This document shows, piece by piece, positions 8,287 to 17,676 of a stretch of 36,386 nt of DNA. The stretch's first letter is position 1; every line of letters starts with the position of its first letter. The notes under the pieces were generated by a model, which made no database searches, was not told the origin of the DNA, and was given only the letters and a program-made list of their open reading frames with translations. The translations under genes and the position numbers were made by a program. This DNA is from Bacteroidales bacterium (lineage in GTDB: Bacteria; Bacteroidota; Bacteroidia; Bacteroidales; UBA12077): positions 1-36,386 of the forward strand of contig JAQIBH010000044.1 in NCBI GenBank assembly GCA_027859205.1, read 5' to 3'.

Positions 8287-8826
8287 GTGAATCATTTAAG
8301 CAAATATCGAATTGTTCATAAGGGATTAAGTGAGGGTTTACATGAATTCGAATTTGATCTTGATAGTTTGTTCTTTGAGAGTATAGAATATTCAGATATA
8401 AAAAACGGAAATCTAAAAGCAAAAGTTCTTTTAAATAAGAAATCAACTTTTTTAGAGTTAGATTTTCAAATTGATGGAATTATTGAATTAAACTGTGACA
8501 GGTGTTTAGACGAATACAATCAGCCAATAAACTATAATGGTAAATTGTTCGTTAAGTTTTCGGAAAAAGAAGATGATTTAGCCGAGAATGTAATTTGTTT
8601 ATTATCATCAGAGTTCGAATTTGACATTTCGCATTATATTTACGAAAGTATAAATTTGAGTATTCCGTTAAAACGAGTTCATCCCGACGATGAAAATGGT
8701 GATGTAGCTTGTAATCCTGAAATGTTAAAAGAAATAAATAAATACAAAACAGATAAGCCTGCCGATGAGAATATTGATCCAAGGTGGGAAAATTTAAGAA
8801 ATTTAAAGGCAAATAATAATAACTAG
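8287..8826 (+). CDS. yceD: YceD/DUF177 family protein (GTG start)
   Basis: A 179-residue member of the DUF177 (YceD) family. These proteins sit next to rpmF in most bacteria and are linked to ribosome assembly and 23S rRNA accumulation. Visible hallmarks are the conserved L-N-C-D-R-C-L-D motif near the middle and the C-terminal [11 protein letters not shown]. The reading frame is open further upstream to a TTG at 8263, but that codon is part of the -7 promoter element. GTG at 8287 gives the N-terminus (M)[13 protein letters not shown], where family members usually begin, so it is preferred. rpmF follows after 5 bases and is certainly co-transcribed. Confidence 0.9.
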   Translation: MNHLSKYRIVHKGLSEGLHEFEFDLDSLFFESIEYSDIKNGNLKAKVLLNKKSTFLELDFQIDGIIELNCDRCLDEYNQPINYNGKLFVKFSEKEDDLAENVICLLSSEFEFDISHYIYESINLSIPLKRVHPDDENGDVACNPEMLKEINKYKTDKPADENIDPRWENLRNLKANNNN

Positions 8827-8831
8827 ACGAA

Positions 8832-9017
8832 ATGGCACATCCAAAGAGAAAGACATCGAAACAGAGAAGAGACAAGAGAAGAACACATTACAAAGCAACT
8901 GAACCAACGGTTGCAGCGTGTTCAAATTGCGGTGCTACACACGAGTATCACAGAGTTTGTCCTGAGTGCGGATATTATAAAGGACAATTAGCTGTTGATA
9001 AAGAAGTAAAAGCGTAG
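8832..9017 (+). CDS. rpmF: 50S ribosomal protein L32
   Basis: A 61-residue ribosomal protein L32, beginning with the canonical [10 protein letters not shown] zinc ribbon is complete, with C30-x-x-C33 and C43-x-x-C46. This is the zinc-binding form rather than a C-minus paralogue. It lies between yceD (5 bases) and plsX (20 bases), the classic ribosome/fatty-acid synthesis arrangement, so it is expressed from the yceD promoter. Confidence 0.97.
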   Translation: MAHPKRKTSKQRRDKRRTHYKATEPTVAACSNCGATHEYHRVCPECGYYKGQLAVDKEVKA

Positions 9018-9037
9018 ATTAAGAAATTCAAATTCAA

Positions 9038-9979
9038 ATGAGAATTGGAATAGATATTATGGGTGGTGATTTTGCTCCTGAAGCTACGGTTTTAGGGGCA
9101 ATTTTAGCTCATAAAGAAATGTTATCCGAAGATCGTATTGTACTTATTGGAGATCAGGAACAAATTCTTGAGATTTTGAATCGCGAGAAAGTTGATCCTG
9201 AAATTTTTGATATAGTGCATGCATCGGAAATAATAGGTATGAATGATCACCCTGCAAAAGCTTTTAAAAAAAAGCAGGATTCTACCATAACTATTGGATT
9301 TAAACTTCTATTTAACGGAGAAATTGATGGTTTTGCAAGTGCAGGAAATACTGGTGCCATGATGGTTGGTGCAATGTATACTGTTAGAGTAGTGCCAGGC
9401 GTTATTCGCCCGGTAATTACAGCAGCAATACCAAAACCCGACGGTTCAGTTTCTATTTTACTTGATGTTGGATTAAATCCAGATACTAAACCCGATGTAC
9501 TTTATCAATATGCGATTTTGGGCTCAATTTATGCCGAAAATGTATATCACATTAAAAATCCGAAAGTAGGATTAATTAATATAGGGTCGGAAGAGGAAAA
9601 GGGAAACCTGATAACCAAATCGACACATGAATTAATGAAAGGCACGAATGATTTTAATTTTATTGGGAACATTGAAGGAAACGAACTGTTTGATGATAAT
9701 AAAGTTGATGTTATTGTGAGTGATGGTTTTGTTGGGAATATAATTCTTAAGCAAGCCGAAGCATTTTATACTCTCATAAAGAAAAGAAAAATACAGGATG
9801 AATTTTTCGAAAAATTTAATTTCGAAAATTATGGAGGAACTCCAATTTTAGGAGTAAATAAGAATATAGTTATTGGTCATGGAATATCAAATGCCAAGGC
9901 GATTAAAAATATGATTCTCCACACAAAGGAAGTAGTTCACGCGAATCTTTCCGAAAAAATCAAAGAGGTTTTTAAATGA
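9038..9979 (+). CDS. plsX: Phosphate acyltransferase PlsX
   Basis: A 313-residue PlsX, the peripheral membrane enzyme that converts acyl-ACP plus phosphate to acyl-phosphate at the entry to phospholipid synthesis. It opens with [14 protein letters not shown] (1-14). The conserved A-G-N-T-G-A-M motif is at about 102-108. The glycine-rich I-G-S-E-E-E-K-G-N and V-S-D-G-F-V-G-N-I segments (about 182-232) are all present. Length is usual. Its stop overlaps the fabH start by 4 bases (ATGA), which implies translational coupling. Confidence 0.97.
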   Translation: MRIGIDIMGGDFAPEATVLGAILAHKEMLSEDRIVLIGDQEQILEILNREKVDPEIFDIVHASEIIGMNDHPAKAFKKKQDSTITIGFKLLFNGEIDGFASAGNTGAMMVGAMYTVRVVPGVIRPVITAAIPKPDGSVSILLDVGLNPDTKPDVLYQYAILGSIYAENVYHIKNPKVGLINIGSEEEKGNLITKSTHELMKGTNDFNFIGNIEGNELFDDNKVDVIVSDGFVGNIILKQAEAFYTLIKKRKIQDEFFEKFNFENYGGTPILGVNKNIVIGHGISNAKAIKNMILHTKEVVHANLSEKIKEVFK

Positions 9980-10986
9980 CAAAATTAAGAGCAACCATAA
10001 CGGGAATTGGAGCCTATGTTCCAGATTACATCCTCACAAATGATGAATTAAGTAAAATGGTTGACACTACCAATGAGTGGATTATGACACGAATTGGAAT
10101 AAAAGAGAGACACATTATAAAAGAAAAAGGAGAGGGATCATCGTTTGTTGGAACAAAAGCAGTTCAAAACTTGCTCGATAAAACAAACACATCTCCCGAA
10201 GAGATTGACTTACTTATTTGTGCTACAGTAACCCCAGATCATTTATTTCCTGCAACAGCAAACATTATTAGTGATAAAGTAGGAATAAAAAACGCATTTA
10301 GTTTTGATTTAAATGCAGGATGTTCAGGATTTTTATATGCCTTAACAACTGCATCAAAATATATTGAGTCAGGTTTGTATAAAAAAGTTGTTGTGGTTGG
10401 TGCTGAGAAAATGTCATCAATCGTTGATTACCAGGATCGAGCTACATGTCCAATCTTTGGTGATGGTTCGGGAGCAGTTCTTTTGGAACCAACAACCGAA
10501 GATATAGGAATTGTTGATACAATTTTACAATCTGATGGAGCAGGAAGAGTTCATTTACATCAAAAAGCAGGTGGATCTGTTAAGCCTCCTTCACATGAAT
10601 CAATTGACGCAAGAGAGCATTATATTTATCAAGAAGGACAAGCTGTTTTTAAATGGGCTGTATCAAAAATGGCAGATGTGTCGGTTGAAATGATGAAGCG
10701 GCACGATATTACTCCGGATAAACTTTCCTGGTTAGTACCTCATCAGGCTAATATGCGAATAATTGAAGCTGTTGCTAATAGAATGGGTATTAGAAAAGAT
10801 CAGGTAATGATAAATATTGAAAGATATGGTAATACAACTTCGGCTACATTACCACTTTGTTTGTGGGAATGGGAAAATCAACTAAAGAAAGGTGATAATG
10901 TTATTCTTGCAACTTTTGGCGCCGGATTTACCTGGGGAGCAATGTATGTTAAGTGGGGTTATGACGGTAAAGATGTAAAAAAATAA
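9976..10986 (+). CDS. fabH: 3-oxoacyl-ACP synthase III (FabH)
   Basis: A 336-residue beta-ketoacyl-ACP synthase III, which starts fatty-acid synthesis by condensing an acyl-CoA with malonyl-ACP. The catalytic triad is complete: C116 in L-N-A-G-C-S-G-F, H256 in H-Q-A-N-M-R, and N286 in Y-G-N-T-T-S-A. The G-D-G-S-G-A-V loop is at about 162-168. It is the last gene of the yceD operon, overlapping plsX by 4 bases, with a strong terminator about 20 bases after the stop. The starter-unit preference (straight or branched) cannot be read from sequence. Confidence 0.97.
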   Translation: MTKLRATITGIGAYVPDYILTNDELSKMVDTTNEWIMTRIGIKERHIIKEKGEGSSFVGTKAVQNLLDKTNTSPEEIDLLICATVTPDHLFPATANIISDKVGIKNAFSFDLNAGCSGFLYALTTASKYIESGLYKKVVVVGAEKMSSIVDYQDRATCPIFGDGSGAVLLEPTTEDIGIVDTILQSDGAGRVHLHQKAGGSVKPPSHESIDAREHYIYQEGQAVFKWAVSKMADVSVEMMKRHDITPDKLSWLVPHQANMRIIEAVANRMGIRKDQVMINIERYGNTTSATLPLCLWEWENQLKKGDNVILATFGAGFTWGAMYVKWGYDGKDVKK

Positions 10987-11004
10987 ATCAATATATGTAT
11001 AATT

Positions 11005-11040
11005 AAAAATCCGAAGTTGAAAGACTTCGGATTTTTTGTT
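11005..11040. terminator. Strong bidirectional terminator after fabH
   Basis: AAAAATCCGAAGT (11005-11017) pairs perfectly with ACTTCGGATTTTT (11024-11036) around a 6-base loop. It lies between the convergent fabH and kinase genes. The T run on the plus strand and the A run on its left (T run on the minus strand) let it serve both. Confidence 0.92.
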
Positions 11041-11048
11041 TTAGCACT

Positions 11049-12407
11049 TTACAGATTGTCAAATATAAGTGTAAATTCTGTTGATTTATCTGTGATGGAT
11101 GAAACGGTGATTGTGCCATTGTGCATTTTCATTATTTGTTTTGAGATACTTAAGCCAATTCCTGAGCCCGTTTCTGTAGTTGTGTAAAATGGTATAAAAA
11201 TATCATTTATAATGTCTTCAGAGATTCCTATCCCGTTGTCTTGAACTGTAATATGTATTTTATTATCCTTTTTATAAGTTTTTAGCAATAACTTCCCACT
11301 TACTTTTCCTTCCAGTGCTCGAATGCTATTCTTCACTAAATTAATAAGGATTTGCGATAGTTGTTCTTTATCCGCGTTCAAAATCAAGTCCTCGGGCTTA
11401 ACTTCTACTAGAATATCAATATTGTTATTTTCGATTTCTTGTGTGAAAAGCTCTTTAGTTTGTTCTAATAATTTAAGAATTGGAAAACCCGATCTGATTG
11501 GTTTAGGTAATGATGACAGTTTTCTGTAATTATTAACAAAATTGATTAATCCAACACCTCTTTCTTCAATAATTTCAAGACCTTCGACGGTCCTGTTTAT
11601 AGATGTAGAAGTTATATCTTCAGGAGATTTGACAATCTCTCCATCATGAAAATATTTTTTCATTGTTTTCGATAATGATGTAATAGGTGTTATGGAGTTC
11701 ATTATCTCGTGATTCAGAATTCTTATGAGTTTGTTCCACGATTCTATTTCGTTTTTATACAGATGCTTGTCGATATCTTGAAATGATACAAGTTTAATTT
11801 TGGAGCCTTTTAAATGGAGCAAACCACAATTAACAGAAAGCTTTTGTTTAATAGCGGGTGTTGAGAATTCTATTATTTCAGATTCATTAGGTTTTAGTTG
11901 TCTTAAAAAATTTGAAAAAGTTTCATTTAGCAGATCTAAGTCCTGGATTTTGAATATATTATCCATTCCCAGAATTCTTTTTGCTTCTGGGTTTATAAAC
12001 TGAATTTTATCGTTTTCGTCGAAGGAAAAAAGACCAACATTTATGTAATTTACCAGATGATTAAGGTAATTTGTCTGAACTTCCTTTTCTATTCGAATGT
12101 CCTGAATAATTTGATTAGTATCGTTGAATTGTTTTCGTAATAGTGAAAAACTGTCTTTGTCTGTAATATTTGTCAGTCGAAATCCCGATTCTTTATTCTT
12201 AATTAAATCGAAATATTCAATAGTTTGAAGATTGATTCTTCGAATATAGCGGATTAAAAAAATTGTTTGTAAAACCAAAAGAAGAGCTAAATTAATGATT
12301 GTAATAAGGTAATCTCTCAATATATATTCTGTTACAAGGAAAAAGCAGTTTGCAACAATAAGAATTATCCTTGTTATAATATTTAGTGAAAATTTATTGT
12401 AAGCCAT
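11049..12407 (-). CDS. NtrY-like sensor histidine kinase
   Basis: A 452-residue kinase with two close N-terminal TM helices (about 9-28 and 33-54) joined by a very short loop, so it has no real periplasmic sensor. A linker helix and a PAS-like domain follow (about 110-215, with I-Q-F-I-N-P-E-A-K-R-I-L-G). The phosphoacceptor is H233 in L-N-H-E-I-M-N-S-I-T-P-I. The HATPase domain has an N-box (L-I-N-L-V-K-N-S, 355-362), G1 box (D-N-G-I-G-I, 390-395) and G2 box (G-S-G-I-G-L-S, 414-420). The overall plan is NtrY-like. The first 14 bases overlap the end of the NtrC-like regulator gene, so the two form a translationally coupled pair and probably a cognate system. Confidence 0.92.
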   Translation of the reverse strand: MAYNKFSLNIITRIILIVANCFFLVTEYILRDYLITIINLALLLVLQTIFLIRYIRRINLQTIEYFDLIKNKESGFRLTNITDKDSFSLLRKQFNDTNQIIQDIRIEKEVQTNYLNHLVNYINVGLFSFDENDKIQFINPEAKRILGMDNIFKIQDLDLLNETFSNFLRQLKPNESEIIEFSTPAIKQKLSVNCGLLHLKGSKIKLVSFQDIDKHLYKNEIESWNKLIRILNHEIMNSITPITSLSKTMKKYFHDGEIVKSPEDITSTSINRTVEGLEIIEERGVGLINFVNNYRKLSSLPKPIRSGFPILKLLEQTKELFTQEIENNNIDILVEVKPEDLILNADKEQLSQILINLVKNSIRALEGKVSGKLLLKTYKKDNKIHITVQDNGIGISEDIINDIFIPFYTTTETGSGIGLSISKQIMKMHNGTITVSSITDKSTEFTLIFDNL

Positions 12408-13764
12408 ATTTCTTCATTTTATTATACATGGTTTGTCGTGCTATTCCTAGTTCCTTTGCAGCAAAAGTCAAAACTCCATTGTTATTGTTAAGTGCCTTAA
12501 TTATGGCTTTCTTTTCTATATCGTCAAGTTTTTGAGGTTCGTTATTGATTAAATTCAAACTTTGGGGTTTAAGCATTAAGTCGCTTGGACCTATAATATC
12601 TGATTCGCACATGATAACAGCTTTTTCTATGGTGTGTTGCAGTTCACGAACATTCCCTGGCCAATTGTAATTTATTAATTGGGAGTAAGCATTTTTATCG
12701 AATTTCAAATTCTGTTTTTCATACTTTTTAGAGAAAAGAGCTAAAAAGTTTTCGGCAAATAAAATTATATCGTCATCTCGTTCCCGTAAAGGAGGGATTT
12801 CAATTACAATAGTGTTTATGCGGTAATACAAATCTTCGCGAAAAAGATTTTCCTGAATCATCGTTTCAATTGATTTATTTGTGGCACTAATTATTCGTAT
12901 ATCAATATTTGTTATAGTGTTTGATCCTATTGGAACAACTTCTTTGTTTTGGATAGTAGTTAGTAATTTAGCTTGCAGAGGAAGTGGAATATTTCCGATT
13001 TCATCAAGGAAAAGGGTTCCTCCAGATGCAATTTCAAACCGTCCAATTCTATCTTCTTTTGCATCGGTATAAGCGCCTTTTTTGTGTCCAAAAAGCTCAC
13101 TTTCAAAAAGATTGTCGCTTATTGACCCCAAATCAATATGAATAAATGCTTCGTTTAATCGTGATGATAAGCGATGAATTTCGCGTGCAATTACTTCTTT
13201 TCCCGTTCCGTTTTCTCCTAAAATTAGGATATTAGCATCCGTTTTGGCAACTTTCTTTATTGTTGAATAAACTTTTTCCATTACAGGAGAAGTTCCTTTA
13301 ATTAACAAATGAGTTTTTTCTAAATCCTTTGTTATGACTGCCTGAGTTTTCTTAAGTTTCTTAACTTGAACTTTTGATAGTCGCAATTTTATTGCCGTAT
13401 TTATAGTGGCCAATAATTTATTATTATCGAATGGTTTTAATATAAAATCTGTAGCACCTTCCTGAATGGCTCTTACTGCTATTTCTACGTCGCCATAGGC
13501 AGTAATTAAAATTACGATTGCATCAGGGTCGGATTTTAAAATCCGATTTAACCAATAGAATCCTTCATTCCCGGTATCCTGACCTTTAGTAAAATTCATA
13601 TCCAGAAGTATTACATCAAATTTTTCTGATCGTAATTCTGAAGGAATTAAGTTTGGGCTATTAATAGTTGTTACTTGTTCGTATTCTGTTTCAAGTAAGA
13701 ATTCAAGTGTTTTTAAAACCTGTTTATCGTCATCAACAACTAATATTTTATTTTTTTTAATCAT
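12394..13764 (-). CDS. NtrC-family sigma-54-dependent response regulator
   Basis: A 456-residue regulator with three domains. The receiver (about 5-120) has an acidic pocket D11-D12-D13, phosphoacceptor D55, T88 and K110. The AAA+ sigma-54 activator domain (about 150-390) has Walker A G-E-N-G-T-G-K-E (183-190) and Walker B L-F-L-D-E-I-G (251-257). The C-terminal Fis-type helix-turn-helix has F-A-A-K-E-L-G-I-A-R-Q-T-M-Y-N-K. The sigma-54 contact loop, usually GAFTGA, reads G-A-Y-T-D-A (230-235), a variant I recall from Bacteroidota relatives. The gene is first of the pair with the NtrY-like kinase and divergent from the permease gene, whose upstream region has a sigma-54-like site. It is therefore likely to control that gene. 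Confidence 0.94.
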   Translation of the reverse strand: MIKKNKILVVDDDKQVLKTLEFLLETEYEQVTTINSPNLIPSELRSEKFDVILLDMNFTKGQDTGNEGFYWLNRILKSDPDAIVILITAYGDVEIAVRAIQEGATDFILKPFDNNKLLATINTAIKLRLSKVQVKKLKKTQAVITKDLEKTHLLIKGTSPVMEKVYSTIKKVAKTDANILILGENGTGKEVIAREIHRLSSRLNEAFIHIDLGSISDNLFESELFGHKKGAYTDAKEDRIGRFEIASGGTLFLDEIGNIPLPLQAKLLTTIQNKEVVPIGSNTITNIDIRIISATNKSIETMIQENLFREDLYYRINTIVIEIPPLRERDDDIILFAENFLALFSKKYEKQNLKFDKNAYSQLINYNWPGNVRELQHTIEKAVIMCESDIIGPSDLMLKPQSLNLINNEPQKLDDIEKKAIIKALNNNNGVLTFAAKELGIARQTMYNKMKKYGLQ

Positions 13765-13883
13765 TATAATTTTATATGCGTGCCTAAAAAATATACGTCT
13801 AGCGTCTAATATTTGGGCGTTTCGTGATGTGCTTTAATAATATACCAGCATTTAATCTGCTCAAAAAGAGATTGTTAATGTTT

Positions 13884-13900
13884 TTGGCAAATATCTTGTT
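13884..13900 (+). promoter_or_regulatory. Candidate sigma-54 (-24/-12) promoter of the permease gene
   Basis: TTGGCAAATATCTTGTT (13884-13900) resembles the sigma-54 consensus TGGCAC-N5-TTGCW. GG is at 13886-13887. The G of the -12 element is exactly 12 bases after the first G, the required spacing. The two departures are A for C in the -24 block and T for C in the -12 GC. The start of the permease is 42 bases downstream. A tandem CGTCTA (13796-13801, 13803-13808) about 80 bases further up is a possible but unproven enhancer site. Confidence 0.45.
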
Positions 13901-13941
13901 TTATTTATAAATGTAAAACAAAAATTAATTACTTTAGAACT

Positions 13942-16374
13942 ATGATAAGATATTTTTTTAAACTGGCATTTCGAAACATCAGAAAATATAAAGTTAACAC
14001 TTTTATAAGTTTGTTAGGATTAACAGTTGGCTTAGCTTCCTTTATACTTATTGCATCATATATAAAACATGAATTAAGTTTCAATCAATACAATGAGAAC
14101 TATGAGCAAATATTTGTAGCAAATATTGATAATTATTGGACTGAAGGGATAGAGCATAGTCTTATTATGCCATATCCTTTACTTGATAAATTAGTTTCCG
14201 AATTTCCTGAAGTAAAGATTGGTGTTCGTATTGGTCGTGCTTATGTTACTGTTGCTAATGTTAACGATAACATTTCATTTTTTGCAGAAAATGGCTATTA
14301 TGCTGACAATTCAATCTTTGACATATTTACTGTCGATTTTTTAAGTGGAGATAATAAAAATGCATTAAGCGAAACTAATACCATTGTATTAACTAAATCA
14401 TATGCAAAAAAGTATTTTGGCGATGTAAATCCAATAGGTAAGGATTTATTGATTGACAAGAATTACATAGTAAAAGTAACGGCTGTAATTGATGATATGC
14501 CAGTAAATTCTGATTTTAGATATGATTTCTTTATGTCGATGCCTACACTATTAAGTAACAGTCCACATCGAGATTATACTCAAAGATGGAACGAACATAA
14601 ATTTGAAACATTTATAATATTAAATGAAAATTGTGACTACGAAATATTAAATGAAAAAATTAGAGATATTATTATACCGCTCCAAGGAAACACAAAACGG
14701 GTGTTATATTTAACACCATTATCAAGTTTCCATTTAAAATCGAATGCTTTAATTAAAATACTTGTGATTTTCGGGCTTGTTGCAGTCTTTATTTTAATTA
14801 TTGCGTGTTTAAATTTTATTAATTTATCAATTGCTAATGCAGCAAATCGAATAAAGGAAACAAGTATTCGTAGGATTGTGGGAGGGAGCAAATCATCTTT
14901 AATATTACAACAAGTAGGCGAATCTGTATTACTGTCGTTTATTTCGTTCGATTTAGCGTATTTGTTAGTCGAGAGATTATTGCCAGGATTTAATGCAATT
15001 TTGCAAACAGAAGTACCATCCAGTGTTATATTAAATTTCCCGTTTATTATTAGCATGTTTGCAATTGCTACACTCTTAGGTCTGGTATCGGCGATTTTTC
15101 CGTCAATAAAAATTAGCAGGATCAATCCTCAAAAAGCATTAGCGGGAAGAGGTAAAAGTATTGATAGGGCAGGATTGGGAAAAAAAGCTCTCATCGTTTT
15201 CCAGTACACTGTTTCAATTATTTTAATAATTGCTACCATAATACTTTCACAACAATTTAATTTTATAAAAAATAAAGATCTTGGTTTTGATGCCGATTAT
15301 ATAATTACTTGTTATGTTAAAAAACCTGATCGCACAAGTAATCCTAACTTGAAAATATTAAGAGATAAGATGCTTACTCAGGCAGGAGTGCAAAATATTA
15401 CACTAAGTGCAACACTCCCTTTTCGTGGGAAGAATTCACTGTTTATTCGAAAAGTTATTGAAGCCAAAGATAATAGTTCTTTTATCGATTTTAGTAATAC
15501 TGGAGCTTCCGAACCGGATAACAACGAAGGTTTTTATATGGATTATAATGTTGTAAATCCCTCTTTCTTTGAAACATTTAATATGAACTTGATTTCGAAA
15601 AAAGAGTTTTCTATAAATAGTATATCTGAGCAAAAAGGGTATTGTTATATTAATGAAGCGGCAATGGCAAAATTGGCATTTGAAAACCCATTAGGTGAGT
15701 CTGTTGCTATTGGAGAAACTAAATTTGAGATAGTGGGTGTGTGTAGCGATTATCATACACATTCTTTACAAGCTGAAATTATGCCTCTTCTTATTCTTCT
15801 TATACCTGATGATGATATAGAATCATATGATTATTATTCATGGATGAGTATTAAGTGTAATGCTCTAAATGTTAATGATATTAAACAGATAGCGGATGAA
15901 AATCGTATGGAATTACTTCCAGGAACAGGTAAATTTTGGGATTTTGATGATACAGATTTTAAGACTGAAACGCTTAATAAAGTGCAAGGTATAGAGAAAT
16001 TATTTGGATTCTTCACCACAATAGCCTTAGTAATTGCTTATATAGGAATATTTGGTTTAATTGCTCTAACAATAAAACATAGAACCAAAGAAATTGGAAT
16101 AAGAAAAGTTCTAGGTTCATCTGTCACTAATATTTATAGCTTAATAGCACGAGAATATCTTTTTATGGCAATTTTAGGTAATATTTTAGCATGGATGCCT
16201 GCATGGTATTTTAGCAATAAAATTCTTCAGGATTTTGCTTACCGCATAGAGATTAATTTTTGGGTATTTGGGTTGGCCCTTATCGCTACAATACTATTAA
16301 CAATCATAACAATTGCCTTTCACACAATTAGAGCTGCTAGAACAAATCCTGTTAAGGCTTTGAGATATGAATAA
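13942..16374 (+). CDS. FtsX/MacB-type ABC transporter permease
   Basis: An 810-residue permease with the Bacteroidota double-FtsX layout. TM1 is at about 18-40, then a large MacB-like periplasmic domain (~45-265) and a TM cluster at ~273-435. A second periplasmic domain (~440-680) precedes a final TM cluster (~685-800). Both FtsX cytoplasmic coupling motifs are visible: K-E-T-S-I-R-R-I-V-G-G (about 311-321) and K-E-I-G-I-R-K-V-L-G-S (about 716-726). Such proteins use an ATPase partner to do mechanical work on the envelope, for example efflux or lipoprotein handling. No ATPase or HlyD-type partner gene is present beside it, unlike the clusters usually found with NtrY/NtrC pairs. The start at 13942 is required by TM1. 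Confidence 0.9.
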   Translation: MIRYFFKLAFRNIRKYKVNTFISLLGLTVGLASFILIASYIKHELSFNQYNENYEQIFVANIDNYWTEGIEHSLIMPYPLLDKLVSEFPEVKIGVRIGRAYVTVANVNDNISFFAENGYYADNSIFDIFTVDFLSGDNKNALSETNTIVLTKSYAKKYFGDVNPIGKDLLIDKNYIVKVTAVIDDMPVNSDFRYDFFMSMPTLLSNSPHRDYTQRWNEHKFETFIILNENCDYEILNEKIRDIIIPLQGNTKRVLYLTPLSSFHLKSNALIKILVIFGLVAVFILIIACLNFINLSIANAANRIKETSIRRIVGGSKSSLILQQVGESVLLSFISFDLAYLLVERLLPGFNAILQTEVPSSVILNFPFIISMFAIATLLGLVSAIFPSIKISRINPQKALAGRGKSIDRAGLGKKALIVFQYTVSIILIIATIILSQQFNFIKNKDLGFDADYIITCYVKKPDRTSNPNLKILRDKMLTQAGVQNITLSATLPFRGKNSLFIRKVIEAKDNSSFIDFSNTGASEPDNNEGFYMDYNVVNPSFFETFNMNLISKKEFSINSISEQKGYCYINEAAMAKLAFENPLGESVAIGETKFEIVGVCSDYHTHSLQAEIMPLLILLIPDDDIESYDYYSWMSIKCNALNVNDIKQIADENRMELLPGTGKFWDFDDTDFKTETLNKVQGIEKLFGFFTTIALVIAYIGIFGLIALTIKHRTKEIGIRKVLGSSVTNIYSLIAREYLFMAILGNILAWMPAWYFSNKILQDFAYRIEINFWVFGLALIATILLTIITIAFHTIRAARTNPVKALRYE

Positions 16375-16441
16375 AAGGATGTAAGGAGTATAATAAATAT
16401 CCGAAGAATTTAAAACTTTGCTTGTTTGTTTTATCAGAGAC

Positions 16442-16469
16442 CCAACAGGTTTAAAAAACCTATTAAGTC
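16442..16469. repeat. Degenerate palindromic repeat/terminator between convergent genes
   Basis: CCAACAGGTTT (16442-16452) followed by AAACCTATTAAG forms a short imperfect hairpin. The left arm shares CCAACAGGT with the better preserved palindrome at 27993-28019, so both look like members of one dispersed family. Lying between the convergent permease and mnmH genes, it may also terminate transcription. Confidence 0.45.
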
Positions 16470-16475
16470 TGAAAT

Positions 16476-17507
16476 TTAGGATAGATTTTTCTTAGCGAAT
16501 TCAATTAATATTTTTGCATTTTTTTCAGGATTGTCGTCTTTTAACGAAACCGGATAAACCGTATTGTTTGTTCTTTGATCTAATCCAAAATTATAGCTTT
16601 TATCGTAGTAGGCAAGAGTTATGTCTGCAACTACATCTAATTGCCCGCTTTTAAGTGATTCTAAGGCTGATTTTACATGCTGACCCCCAAGTCTCTTTCC
16701 GATTCTTAAAATACATTCTTCGAGATATTTGGCGTCAAATCCGGCATATTCATTTACAAGTCGTTTAATGCGTTCGGATTTATTAAGCTCCATCTTAATC
16801 ACAGTTGTTTTTCGCATTATATTAAAAAGTTCTTCCGGTATCCAATTTGATCCAATTGAGTGACTTTCATCTTCAAGCCAAATAGGTTTAGCATTATCTA
16901 GATCTAACCATTCATAAATCAGGTTATTTTCAAATTGCTCATTTGTGGGTTGCGGCTCTTGTCCCAAGGCTCCAAATACCGATCCTTTGTGGTGTGCTAT
17001 GCCTTCAAGATCAATAACCTGTTCTCCTTTTTCTTTGATCATAAGCAGAGTTTCTGTTTTTCCGCTTCCGGTAAGTCCACCAACAACAATTAACTTTTTT
17101 GATTCAGCAAGCTGCGATTTTCCATAATTTCGAAACGCTTTATATCCTCCTTCAAGTATTAAAGTTTCTATACCAACAGTTTCGAACAACCATGCCATAC
17201 TTGCGCTTCTCATTCCTCCACGCCAACAGTGTACAAGCAATTTATTATTTTTTGATAGTTTTCGAGAAGTTTCTGCAAATGATCGAAGTTTGCTTCCAAC
17301 AATTTCCAAACCTGTTAGTACGGCACTTTCCTTTCCAGATTTTTTGTATTTGGTTCCAACAATTTCTCTTTCTTTATTACTAAAAATAGGAATGCTATGA
17401 GCTCCAGGAATATGTCCCGTTTCGAATTCTTTAGGTGATCTAACATCAACTATTGAAATATTTTTTGAGAGATTATAAAACTCTTCAACACTAATTTTTT
17501 GGGACAT
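16476..17507 (-). CDS. mnmH: tRNA 2-selenouridine synthase MnmH (SelU)
   Basis: A 343-residue enzyme that turns wobble 2-thiouridine of some tRNAs into 2-selenouridine via a geranylated intermediate, using selenophosphate. The N-terminal rhodanese domain (about 5-130) has the catalytic cysteine C94 in V-H-C-W-R-G-G-M-R-S-A-S, which is diagnostic for this family. A P-loop domain follows, with G-G-L-T-G-S-G-K-T (143-151). Length is typical. The selenophosphate synthase gene (selD) is not in this window, so the selenium supply must be encoded elsewhere. The gene is apparently monocistronic and convergent with the permease gene. Confidence 0.95.
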   Translation of the reverse strand: MSQKISVEEFYNLSKNISIVDVRSPKEFETGHIPGAHSIPIFSNKEREIVGTKYKKSGKESAVLTGLEIVGSKLRSFAETSRKLSKNNKLLVHCWRGGMRSASMAWLFETVGIETLILEGGYKAFRNYGKSQLAESKKLIVVGGLTGSGKTETLLMIKEKGEQVIDLEGIAHHKGSVFGALGQEPQPTNEQFENNLIYEWLDLDNAKPIWLEDESHSIGSNWIPEELFNIMRKTTVIKMELNKSERIKRLVNEYAGFDAKYLEECILRIGKRLGGQHVKSALESLKSGQLDVVADITLAYYDKSYNFGLDQRTNNTVYPVSLKDDNPEKNAKILIEFAKKNLS

Positions 17508-17676
17508 ATATAGGATATTATTCTGCGAAGTTAATCAAAAAACTTGGGGCACGTATTTGTATTCTTGGCAATAGCTTATGGGAATGATAAACTTTAAATA
17601 TTTAACTTTAAATAATCGCAAAAATTCAAAGAGGAAAATAACTCCGAACTCAAAATCCCGAACACAAAATTAAAAG

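Noticed and set aside
8552-8875. 107-residue minus-strand frame across yceD and rpmF
   Set aside because: It crosses two well-identified genes and their 5-base gap and has no protein-like pattern.
13930-13937. TACTTTAG as a -7 element for the permease
   Set aside because: Only four bases before the ATG, which the first membrane helix requires, and it has a mismatch in TTTG.
14637-15125. 162-residue open frame on the minus strand inside the permease gene
   Set aside because: Antisense shadow; the plus-strand frame has TM helices and an FtsX motif across the same bases.
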